From the NCBI RefSeq assembly GCF_032854445.1, contig NC_088301.1, positions 28,008,402 to 28,072,401 on the forward strand: a stretch of 64,000 bases of DNA, written 5' to 3'. Shown in pieces: positions 26,101 to 37,400 of this stretch. Within the stretch, counting starts at the first letter, position 1, and every line of letters starts with the position of its first letter. Below the pieces are notes generated by a model, which worked only from the letters and a program-made list of their open reading frames with translations, made no database searches and was not told where the DNA came from. The DNA is from Liolophura sinensis (taxonomy: Eukaryota; Mollusca; Polyplacophora; Chitonida; Chitonidae). The position numbers were made by a program, and so were the translations under genes.

Positions 26101-28319
26101 AGACCCTAAATGTTTAGATGGGAACTTAATCCACAAAATAAGTTTCGACGAAACCGAAATTTTAAACGTCATTCTATGATTTTTACATATGGATCAGTAT
26201 ATAAATTAAGATTGTCAACTACTAAGTCTCCCGTGACAATATGCTATTTTTATACTACAGTTTTAACTACATAGAATCCATTGTTGAATGGATACCTCGT
26301 TGCATCCATGTTCAAAGAGTCTAAAAATACCAGTAGTCATCTGTAGTAAAGGTATATGGTGTTACCGGGGTACTCCAATTACCGCCACCAATAAAACAAC
26401 TTAGAAGTAAAAACTAATTGCGTTAAACAACTATCAAATAAATGAATAAATAAGTAAATAAATAAATAGAAAAAAAAGTAATCCTAAGCTGAGATATTTT
26501 ATTTCACTATTGTTGTGAACGTTTCTGCTTGATTCTTCCCATTGGCATTATTTTCGTAACAGAAGATTGGTAATTAAGATAACAAGCTTGAATTCAGCTC
26601 TCGCTAATCATATTTTACTCTTCGCTTGAAATTAGGACCTTACCGTGCTTATAGTGTGTTACAGATTGCGTAACAGATTAAAAGTAGTAGGTCTGTGGTT
26701 AGTAAATACTTGTAATTCTTTCTGACAGGACCACTCCTTTCTGGCCCAAGTCGCTTATAACAAAGTAAATCTATATCCGCACTTCATCCGAACTTCATTC
26801 GAACTGTCTGGTATAGAGACGGCCATGTATTAGGGTATAATACCAAAGACACATTCCAAACCAAATTAAACAAAAAAAGATATTTTTATCCGATAGGTGA
26901 GCTTGGGAATGGAAAAATCTGGAGAAGATTTGGAGATAGATCATCCTATAACAGTAGCCACAGTTCCATTCCGGATACCCAATTCCCCCTCACCGGAGCT
27001 CCATTACGGTAAGAAACGTCATTTGAGTGCAAGGACGCAGGCAGCATTTTGTCATCAGAGACAGAAGTTGTGATTCTATCTTACAAAAGTGATATTAATA
27101 GAATAGGCGTTCAACTTGGTGACACACCTAGCCTAATCTGAACCCATCCGCCATTTATCCAATCGAATTTTGGTTCGTAAAGTTCATTTAGTGGTGTTTT
27201 GAAACAACGCTTTTGATTGGTACTTAGGTCAGAACTGTTCCTAATACGCTAGATGTATTTGATTTGCCATCCATGGCGTATATTTCATAAGGTTAATGTA
27301 TGTTTCAGAATTGTTTTTCTCGCTAAATTTAAAGATATGTGAATGATTACATACTTTTCCCACTTGCATTATTCATTCGAATAAAAAGTTATATTTTATG
27401 GGAAACCAAATGTAAATATGAAATATGAATGTGTTTTGATCTCTTTTCAATGCCAGAGTGTGCTGCTGACAATGTGGAGGGAGGTATTTACATCAGCCCC
27501 GAATTCCAGTTTGGCCAAGTGTACATGGGAGATAACAACGACGACGTGGATGAGACGGTGCTCTATCGGCCCGTGTACGTTTGCGTGCCTCACGATAAAA
27601 TCAACGTGTCCAACACCAACAACGCTGGCAAGGCCGGGTCTGAAAGAGGCAACGGTGACAGGTCACACCAGAGCGACAGCAACGGGGATTCGGATTACCC
27701 GCGTCGTGGACAGGAGCTCCGTGCGGCGGAACCTGACGACGCTGAGGACGTGGAGCCCGAGAAGCAAAGGTTGTTACAACCACTGATGACCGGAAGCTCT
27801 GTGCAGCCTGAGGACATGGCCATCGAAGAGGTTGTTTCAGAAGATGAGGATGTGGAAAAACCGGCCTCTTCCTCAATGACAAAGACAAAGACTGTGGTAG
27901 TGGACAGTCCTGACTCATCCTCAGTTGTTACAACAAAGTCTGTTAGAAACACAGCAGACAGTCACTCCGACAGTTCGTTCGTTGTGGACAAGTCCACTAG
28001 TATCACGGACGCTAACGTGAAGGTGGAACAATGCAAAGTGGAGTGTAAACTGCAAAGTAGTCAAAGGGTGGAAACGGTTATCGAAGAGACAGTCGAAAGG
28101 TGTAGGAAAGTTTCTCCCGCCGACGACATCGCGACCGCGGCGGAACACGTGGACACAATCGTAGAGGAACACGTTCAAACTTTCTCCACCACGGTTGTGG
28201 AAAGAATTTCCGAAAAACAACTCAGTAGTGCGAATGAGGAATTTAAACAAACTGTTGTGAGTAGGTCCATAGAAACGTCGGAACCCAATGCCTCCTCTAC
28301 CAAGACTACGAGCGTTTAA
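20130..28319 (+). CDS. alpha-arrestin (arrestin domain-containing protein, ARRDC2/3/4-TXNIP group)
   Basis: Seven coding exons with GT/AG borders and matching phases: 20130-20241, 21878-22000, 22373-22603, 23950-24129, 25569-25769, 26897-27008, 27457-28319 (stop TAA). About 606 aa once the frame break below is allowed for. Arrestin_N fold at roughly residues 5-155 (FDLELDKDVIYAGEKLTGQV, then IRIFLRGKAHTEW). Arrestin_C at roughly 170-305, opening with the cysteine signature KKRVCCLCCAKGPVTV typical of alpha-arrestins and ending near residue 343 in YRPVYVCVP. The family members are adaptors linking membrane cargo to endocytic sorting and ubiquitin ligases. The last ~260 residues are one acidic, Ser/Thr-rich exon with no PPxY motif; it has an acidic dileucine EKQRLL and ends TTSV. 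Exon 3 carries one extra T in 22554-22556, which shifts KYF/TLIGPHIDCMDERY into another frame: sequencing or assembly error, allele, or real damage. The ATG is preceded by an acceptor at 20110, so the 5' UTR has an intron. Family assignment is firm; orthology to a particular ARRDC is not. Confidence 0.93.
21230..21690. repeat. ~20 bp minisatellite in arrestin intron 1
   Basis: Repeats of CACTCACACAAATGATCAAC with a short A-run at 21524-21538. Not coding, though it opens two short frames. Confidence 0.88.
24453..24683 (+). mobile_element. SINE-A with internal deletion, arrestin intron 4
   Basis: Full head but lacking the GGGTTTCCCCCGGGCTC block. Flanked by the 12 bp direct repeat ACCTGTATAGTT (24441-24452 and 24684-24695), a target-site duplication. 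Confidence 0.9.
25093..25458 (-). mobile_element. tRNA-headed SINE (SINE-D), arrestin intron 4
   Basis: On the minus strand the element opens with a tRNA-like head (CCGATAGCACAGCTGGTAGA, then AGCGTCCGCATCG and a B box near GGATCGAGTCAC). It ends ATATGACTGAAAAATTGTT then AAGTACGACGTTAAAACCC. About 365 bp, full length by appearance. Confidence 0.7.
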
Positions 28320-31254
28320 CTATTCTCATCAGAGTAAGTGTTGTTTATTGTAATGCCAGAAGTGGTATCGGATTCGGACGCTTCGTTTCACCATGCATGG
28401 TTCGAGGAAATGCATCAGTAATTGTGCGTTTATCCAGAACTTGGGAAACTGTACCCTATCATGCCGCATGTGTCCATCGGAAACTGGAATGGTTATGCTG
28501 CGTTGATACAAAATTTGATAATGTTACCAGACATTGCAGGGCGCGCTTATGGCACGTATAAAAATTGAGTTATAATATTGTGTTTATCCAATATATTTTC
28601 GCGTGGGAACAATACAGTTATGTTTAGCGTTTTGGACCATTTTCTAGCAAATCCGGTAGATTGGTGCGTCATCATTTTGTTGGATGCTAAATTTGTGAAA
28701 TTCCCATTGCTGTCTTTCGCATAGATTTTTACGAGTTCCTGGGCGATTAATACCGCGATATGCCATCCCTCATTAAGCAGAACTGTTACCATTTTCCGTA
28801 AGGTACATCTAGGGTGAGAGAACAATACCATATATAGTTAATTCTCGTGTCAGGGAAACCCAATGTCTGTAGGACTGCAACAGTTATATATTTGTCCAAT
28901 GTGGGTAGAGGATTCATCTTGGTTCGTGCCACCGGGGCCGAGCCAGCCCTGAATATAATAACGCTTTGCTCGTTTGCCATGACGTATTCAACTGCAGTGT
29001 GAATTTGATACTTCAGCACCTCGATAAGTGCGTACGTTTTGTGCAATGTAAAGCGAACTGATGCCGGGGAATACTGTTGCGGCAATACTGCTCGAAACCA
29101 ATGCTGTGACGTCCTGAACATTGGTACCATGTTGATTCAACACAAAGGAAAATCAATCACAATGCTCTGTTCAGTTGATAATTATGTTTGTGACAGAGAT
29201 ATTTTTAAGACGGTGTTCCTATATGTGATTTAGGGGAAACTGAAACAAGATCCAGACGTCTAGGCACGTGTGCTTCTAAGATCTACATCAAATTGATCAG
29301 AGACGCGGTTTAATAATCACACAGTTCATCCCAAAAATTTGGCGGAAGGTCATCTATCCATTCTTGTGAAGTTTGGGTGGCGTTTACCTGGTATAAACAA
29401 ACGAACCAAAGTTTTTCACATTGTCTATCCAGCGAACAAGGTGCAGTTTTGGGTGTGACTAATCTGGAGGATAAACTGAAGTTTGTTTATCTGATGAACA
29501 GCCCGCACCTTAGATGTCTTTGATGGAAAAGCCAAACTGCAGTTCGGATATTATTAATCTGGCGGGCAACACCTAGCTGGATGCGAGTCAAATGGCTAAC
29601 GAACTACAATTGTCCAAACTCCGTTCGGACTTCAGTCACCTGGCAAGCAGTTCTGTTTACATGCGACTAATCTGTCAAGCTCACTGTTATTTGAATATTA
29701 AATGTTTGGCTTATTGGCCTACAGCTCTTTATTTAGAAAACTGGAACTCTGTGACAAAGTGGATACAGTAGAAACTTATCATGGTACAGCATCACTAGCA
29801 TTTTCAACCAGGGATTCCATGAGCTGATGGTTAATACACATGTATTATATAGATGCGACAATGTTATAGTTCTATAAGCTCAATTACACTATATAATCGT
29901 CTTCATTCCTTTCACATTTTATTCATGGTTTTGTCTGTGATCTTCTATAGCTCAAATTGAAGTCTCGATCGGCACGAACTCTGAAGATGACTAAATTTTG
30001 TGGTTTACCAGCAGACAGTGTAGGGGGAGGGGAAGGGGGAGTTAAATCTTGCACAATGCAAGCCCTTGAACTACAAGTATCGGCCGTAATAATGATTGCA
30101 TGAAGCTGTACGTTCAAGAGGGTGACGCAAAGGGCTCACGGCATTCTTTATGCACATAATGCAGAGAAACGGCCTACTGCAGCTTTGGCTAGCGTTCAAA
30201 TCGTAAAGCACGCTATTGCCGAATATTCTTGGATGGATTATAAGCTTACAATAATGTACAATGGGCCTTAAAGCATGTACAACTCATCATCAGTTTATCA
30301 GCTCTCATCAGTCACGTATTGTTTTCAGAAAAAGAGCATAACTTTTCTTGTAAGAGTATAGACGTAAATTCATTTTCAGTTACAAGTTTTTCCTGTAGGC
30401 ATCTTTTAGACAAACTTACAAACCTGTAGTTCATTTCTGTATCATACGGCGACATATATATCAAAAGTACTTAAAAATGTGAATGGTAGCTTTCTACGAT
30501 AAACTGACCATTGAAAATCTAAGTCCATGCTACGTCTATGTATTTGTTTGGTTGTTGTTTTACGCCTCTAATGAGATTTATTTTGGATAAACGTCGTCAG
30601 TGGTCGGGTTTACGTGGGTTGAGGAAGTAACTACAGTGCTCCAATAACAATTAGTACTTGTTACTAGCAGGGAAACTAGCATTGTCTACCAGTACTCCAA
30701 TCTGATCTCTCAACACATAACAGATTGGAGAACGGGTAGATAAGAACTGCTGTGCCACATTGGTCGGATATACAAATCGGATAAAAAAGAAAAGTTAAAA
30801 AAGAAAAACATAAGCCACGAAAGGGAGCTTGGCCACTAAAGACAATCTATTCCATAGTGTAAATTTTCTATCGTACTTAATTTACTGATATTGTTGTACC
30901 TGGAATTCGCATTAAGTATGAATTCGCTCACGTGGCAGTCGAGATAAGAATTTATGCTCAACACATTAATTAGATTTCTAAACGCATTCCTGGTGCCGCA
31001 TGAGAAAAATCTAACTCCCATTATTTGAAAAATGTTAAAAAGATTTATGTAAGCCCTGCCTTACTGTGAATTTGTTATTTCCTTGCTTGTGTGATTGTTG
31101 TGAATCGTTAGGCTATTAACAATTACTGGAAGACGGCACACACTAAAGCCTTTGTAGTAGGCTCATTTAGGTTGGGGCATTTAACATTTACAACAATGAT
31201 GGTAATAAAACATCAGCTAATTTCATTGTGATGAAACCTGCACAGGATGGTGCT
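28320..31254. other. intergenic spacer after the arrestin gene
   Basis: Includes the arrestin 3' UTR of unknown length; no AATAAA was seen in the first 300 bases. Only short frames; no repeats recognised. 31601-32747, 32904-33954 and 34111-34470 are also without identified features. Confidence 0.5.
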
Positions 31255-31600
31255 GACAGGGTGAAATTAATGGTGACATCAAATCAGTAGGATGAAATTA
31301 ATGGTGATATCACATCAGCAGGATGAAATTAATGGTGATATCACATCAGCAGGATGACATTAAATGTGATATAACATCAACAAAGATATTAATGGGGATA
31401 TCATTTCATCAGAATGACAATTTTTTTTTATCACAGCAGCAGAATGAAATTAAAGGTGATACTAAATCAGCAGAATGAAATTAATGGTGATACTAAATTA
31501 GCAGAATGACATTAATGATATCATATCAGGATAATGACATTATTTGGTGATATCACATCAGCAGGAAGACATAATGGTGGTATCATATTAGAAGAATGGC
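31255..31600. repeat. minisatellite, 31 bp unit, about 11 copies
   Basis: Unit GGATGAAATTAATGGTGAT plus ATCACATCAGCA, increasingly diverged to the right. Intergenic. Confidence 0.88.
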
Positions 31601-32572
31601 AAAACTGGTTATTCAACTATAAAAGGCCACTACAGATCATGACGAATTGTGAAAATCGCATTACTAATATTGGAACTTTGTTTTAAAAGCATTGATATGT
31701 TGGGAAACAGTAATTTATTACTATAAGGGTTGTTTAGATAGTAATTTAACCCGTGATATAGACTAGACAGATGATAATTGATAAATTGACCATGCAAGTA
31801 TATGGCGCTATGTCAGTGACTTGCAATCATTAAACAGTTAATGTCATGAATCAACAGAAGCACAAAATGTACAGCTTTCTCCACACAAGAGAAATTTGGG
31901 GCATTGGCTTTTTTTTTTTTCTGAGGCCAAATTATTATCCACAATCAACATCAGATACAATAACATATCATATATAACTGCAAATTTCTACTCCATTCAT
32001 CACTGATTGTCAGTTACTCTGGTTCATTGGTCATGAACAAATCAAATTAGCATAATAAATCTCGGGACATCTATGGAAGGTAAACAATTTCACCCTCACA
32101 TGTTATTTTTCAAAGAAAAATCCCTGCTCAGCACATCTATGTTCTGTTGGTTTTTGTCTGTAAAGTACAGTTACTCATTAACAGTAACATGCATGGTTGA
32201 AAAGCAACTTGTTGCAGCTTGTTTCTTAATAATATCAACATTTGCTGTTTGCTTGTATCTTGTAACCCTTAGTGGCACAAAACGCCGGCTTGGGATGCAT
32301 TCATTCCATGAAATCATTCGTTTCTGGACATCAAAATACATTTTCTTGTATTGTAGCAAGAAGTAAAATACACAATATGTGTATACAACTAGTATAATAT
32401 CTCATGTAGAACAAAGTCAAATACATGTACAGGAATACTTACAGAACAGAGATCAGCGCAACTTCCCTCGTTTATAAGGACTTGAGATGATTTTATTCTG
32501 CACTTTAAAACTGATCACACATAAGGTTAACTTAAGGCGTACAGAGCTGGTTTTTACTGTGGTACACAGAAA

Positions 32573-32632
32573 CAAAAAAAAAAAAACAAAAGGAAAAAAA
32601 AGAGAAAAAAAAAAAAAAAAAAAGAAAAAAAC
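32573..32632. repeat. A-rich low-complexity run
   Basis: AAAAACAAAAGG and long A runs; no function visible. Confidence 0.9.
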
Positions 32633-32747
32633 CCAGGTAGGTCTACTACACCGAATTCATTGTCTTATTCTTCACCCACATGTACAACTCTGAACAATAC
32701 CGTACTATTGAGTTACAGCTAAGTACATGGTTCAACATTAGGATGAA

Positions 32748-32903
32748 CACGTGGGAAGGTCCGTCAGCAACCTGCGGATGGTTGTGGGTTTCCCCTGGGC
32801 ACTGCCTGGTTTCCTCCCACCATAATGCTGGCCGCCGTCGTATAAGTGAAATATTCTTGAGTACGGTGTAAAACACCAATCAGATAAATAAATAAATAAA
32901 TCA
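32748..32903 (+). mobile_element. SINE-A, 5'-truncated
   Basis: Begins near CACGTGGGAAGGTCCGTC and ends in four ATAA repeats. Intergenic. Confidence 0.85.
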
Positions 32904-33954
32904 GAATGGAATACATGTACTTAAAACAACTGATCCGTACAATAACCCGTTTTGGCGACTTCCCTGGATGGCACTACGCTATAAATTTATAAATGTGTGG
33001 TACTGTTCAGCCACAGCAATCGTTGTCCACAATTAGATGATCAGGAATTCTAATTTGACTTCAACTATATCCCAAATATCAACAAATACCCTTGGAAAGG
33101 AAATTTAGGCTACATGTTTTGGGTATAAGAGGTTGTTTTTGTTAAAGGGTTTTAAGTTGCACATTTTTGATGTCGTTTGATGGATGGCTGTCAAACATTT
33201 GTTGAACATAATAAATCATTGTGCTTAAATGTGTGTTATGTTTAGATCTGTTACACATGTGCATTTTATACATGTTTAGTTAAATGTCATGATTTAGCGC
33301 TTGTGTGTTGCCTGTGTGTGTGTGTCGAGCGATTTTCATCCTTATCATTATAATTTGAATGAAAAAAAAAAAATAAAACTTTTCTTTTCTAAGTAAAATA
33401 TGCAATTTGGGTTGTGATGGCCATTTTCAATGGACAAAACAGAATCTGTGTTGTAGAGCAAGGTTCACAAAGTTTACCTAGGCGAAGATTCAAACTAGCT
33501 CTAGTTCTGGATGGGTGCACTCTATTCACCCACAGGCCATATGAGATCCAACTTCACCAATCACATGTATATAATGCAACCTGTAGTCCTGGGGCTACCT
33601 TGATTGTAATACCATGGAGACATGTCAAAAACATATGTTATGGTAGTTACAATGAACTAGTTAAAATCCAGCCAAAAACTACTTGAGCACATTTTTTTTT
33701 TCTTTACAAAAATTGCTGCCTGGTTGACCAAGCCCAAATTTGACATGCTCTCATACCCTTATATGTGAAGTTAGTCTCTGCTTTCCTGAAAATGGATTAG
33801 TTTAGGAAATGGAAGTATGTGGGCTCTGGATTTCTAAGTTAGAGTCTGAGAAAACACAAGAACATCACATCATCTTGCCAACTGCTCTGAACAATTTCTT
33901 ACAAAGAAAAAAAAAGGAAACATGTCTGGTTGGGATGTCACATCTTGTGTCTTA

Positions 33955-34110
33955 ATCATACTTCAATGGTGGCAGCACTTTGGCAGCAGTGACTCTGACA
34001 CAGGACGGCCAAGTATATCATTATGTACACACATTTTACACTCCTTGTTGTCATGTAACTGATAAACTGTTAAGTATGACTTAAAAACCCAAGCATACAA
34101 ACATATTCAG
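33955..34110 (+). mobile_element. SINE-B, 3' part
   Basis: TTCAATGGTGGCAGCACTTT through GTTAAGTATGACTTAAAAAC, the same block order as at 10885. Confidence 0.65.
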
Positions 34111-34470
34111 GAGTTATTAATCTGAATTTAGCTATTCTAGACCACTCAGCCTTCACAGGCCCAGTTCTGTTTTAAACATATAACATCAGTCAGTCAAATT
34201 GTTTCACTAAATATGGTGAGAATTTAACATGGTCACATTTCCTTGGCTAACAGAAAGTCCTGAACTTCTTGACTGTTTAAGGGACGGGAATTTTAAGAAT
34301 TTTTATGAATATTCAAGCAAAAGAGGCAAAAGACAACCAATCAGAACAATAATCATCATAATGAGAAAGTCAAGAAATCAAGTCAATTTCATGAAGGTTA
34401 CAAGAACTTTTGATTTTCTAGCTGGGATCTTTGTCAAGTGATAAAGAACAGTCTATAATAATTATCATGC

Positions 34471-37400
34471 TCAGATTACTGAACTTTCTCTGGAGTCCTC
34501 AGACTCTGAAGATGATCCACCATACATATCTGCCAGGTTTAAAAGAAAATTTTTCTGAGGAGAGTTATCTCCCTTCAATGTTTCAACACTTGAGGAGTGG
34601 CCAGAAGATACATGTACTTCCCATTTTTTCGCACTGGCAGCATTCTCCAATTGCACATTGCCTGGCTTTGCGGGGTTGTTTATTTCCAGTTTACTATTCT
34701 TTGGCTGACATGTCTCTGAGAAAACAGTCTGATCTGAAACTCCTGCGAATTGGAGTGGTTTGTCCTCCAAGTCGAACTGTGGAAAATCTAGTGTGACTTT
34801 AGCGCGAGCATCTTGATAGCCATACAAGTTTCGAAAATTTTCTTCTTTTTCTAAAATAGGCGTAACTATGGGAACAAAAGCTTGAGCACTATTTCCATGA
34901 TGACTAGCATTTGCATATCCATGCCTGTCAGGTGATCTGCTGGCACTGGTATCAGTAGTTTTGAACTCGCCAACTGTTGGCAATTTGATTGATGTCACAT
35001 CATCTGCCACTGAAACAACAATAATGTAAGCATTATAAATTTATGACTTATTTATTTACTTTGTTCATTTCTATGACTGTAGGATAACAGCTTAACAGAC
35101 GAAAAATACTGTTTAGCTTCACCATATAAAAAACAAGAGGGGTATATGTATATCGGTAAAAGCAGAACAATATATATATGAATCCAAATCCTTTGTTTTG
35201 TCAACCCACTCTGAATTATCTTTTACTCACTGAAGCAGTTATTCTTATGCACTGATCAGTATACTTGAGAGCAAGCCTTCTGCGCTTATGCCTGATGGTT
35301 ATCTTTGTCAAGGTTTTGATTCCGCTAGTATACCTGAATCATGGTAGCATAATAAGTTTGCCTTAGAATAGTTAACTATCCACTAAAATTAAAAAAAAAA
35401 AAAAAAAAAATTCATCACACATCTACACACAAAGAAGAAAAATTATAGAAGTCACCTGTTGAATCTACTGGTCTTTTTCGGGCACTGTAGCCTCGTTCTG
35501 TCCATGGTATTGTCTTTACACTTGGATCCAACTGTCTCAGCTTACGGACAAATGCCTGGTATTCTCTCTTCAATCTGTCAATTTCGTGTGAAAATTCTTC
35601 TATTTTCCGTGCAGGGTAGCACGGCACTTGTGATTGCTGTGGGGTACAAACAAACAGCATTTCTTTGTGGGCTAGCATGGCACTTGTGATTGCTGTGAGG
35701 TACAAGCAGACAAGACAAACTCTTCTGTTATCTTTCTTGGCTACCATGGCACTTGTGATTGCTGTGAGGTACAAGCAGACAATATACTCTTCTAAGTTCT
35801 TTGTGGGCTAGAATGGCACAAGTTTGTGATTGCTGTGAGGTACAAGCAGACAAGACAAACTCTTCTGTTATCTTTCTGGGCTACCATGGCACTTGTGATT
35901 GCTGTGAGGTACAAGCAGACAATATACTCTTCTAAGTTCTTTGTGGGCTAGAATGGCACAAGTTTGTGATTGCTGTGAGGTACAAGCAAACAAGACAAAC
36001 TCTTCTGTTATCTTTCTGGGCTACCATGGCACTTGTGATTGCTGTGAGGTACAAGCAGACAAGGTACTCTTCTAATTTCTTTGTGGGCTAGAATGGCATA
36101 AGTTTGTGATTGCTGTGAGGTACAAGCAGACACGACAAACTCTTCTGTTATCTTTCTGGGCTACCATGGCACTTGTGATTGCTGTGAGGTACAAGCAGAC
36201 AATATACTCTTCTAAGTTCTTTGTGGGCTAGAATGGCACAAGTTTGTGATTGCTGTGAGGTACAAGCAAACAAGACAAACTCTTCTGTTATCTTTCTGGG
36301 CTACCATGGCACTTGTGATTGCTGTGAGGTACAAGCAGACAAGGTACTCTTCTAATTTCTTTGTGGGCTAGAATGGCATAAGTTTGTGATTGCTGTGAGG
36401 TACAAGCAGACACGACAAACTCTTCTGTTATCTTTCTGGGCTACCATGGCACTTGTGATTGCTGTGAGGTACAAGCAGACAATATACTCTTCTAAGTTCT
36501 TTGTGGGCTAGAATGGCACAAGTTTGTGATTACTGTGAGGTACAAGCAGATAAGACAAACTCTTCTGTTATCTTTCTGGGCTACCATGGCACTTGTGATT
36601 GCTGTGAGGTACAAGCAGACAAGGTACTCTTCTAATTTCTTTGTGGGCTAGAATGGCACAAGTTTGTGATTGCTGTGAGGTACAAGCAAACAAGACAAAC
36701 TCTTCTGTTATCTTTCTGGGCTACCATGGCACTTGTGATTGCTGTGAGGTACAAGCAGACAATACACTCTTCTAAGTTCTTTGTGGGCTAGAATGGCACA
36801 AGTTTGTGATTGCTGTGAGGAACAAGCAGACACGACAAACTCTTCTGTTATCTTTCTGGGCTACCATGGCACTTGTGATTGCTGTGAGGTACAAGCAGAC
36901 AATATACTCTTCTAAGTTCTTTGTGGGCTAGAATGGCACAAGTTTGTGATTGCTGTGAGGTACAAGCAGACACGACAAACTCTTCTGTTATCTTTCTGGG
37001 CTACCATGGCACTTGTGATTGCTGTGAGGTACAAGCAGACAAGGTACTCTTCTAATTTCTTTGTGGGCTAGAATGGCACAAGTTTGTGATTGCTGTGAGG
37101 TACAAGCAGACAAGACAAACTCTTCTGTTATCTTTCTGGGCTACCATGGCACTTGTGATTGCTGTGAGGTACAAGCAGACAATATACTCTTCTAAGTTCT
37201 TTGTGGGCTAGAATGGCACAAGTTTGTGATTGCTGTGAGGTACAAGCAGACACGACAAACTCTTCTGTTATCTTTCTGGGCTACCATGGCACTTGTGATT
37301 GCTGTGAGGTACAAGCAGACAAGGTACTCTTCTAATTTCTTTGTGGGCTAGAATGGCACAAGTTTGTGATTGCTGTGAGGTACAAGCAGACAAGACAAAC

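Noticed and set aside
33414-33686. 90-codon frame in the intergenic spacer
   Set aside because: No family motif, no flanking splice sites of note.
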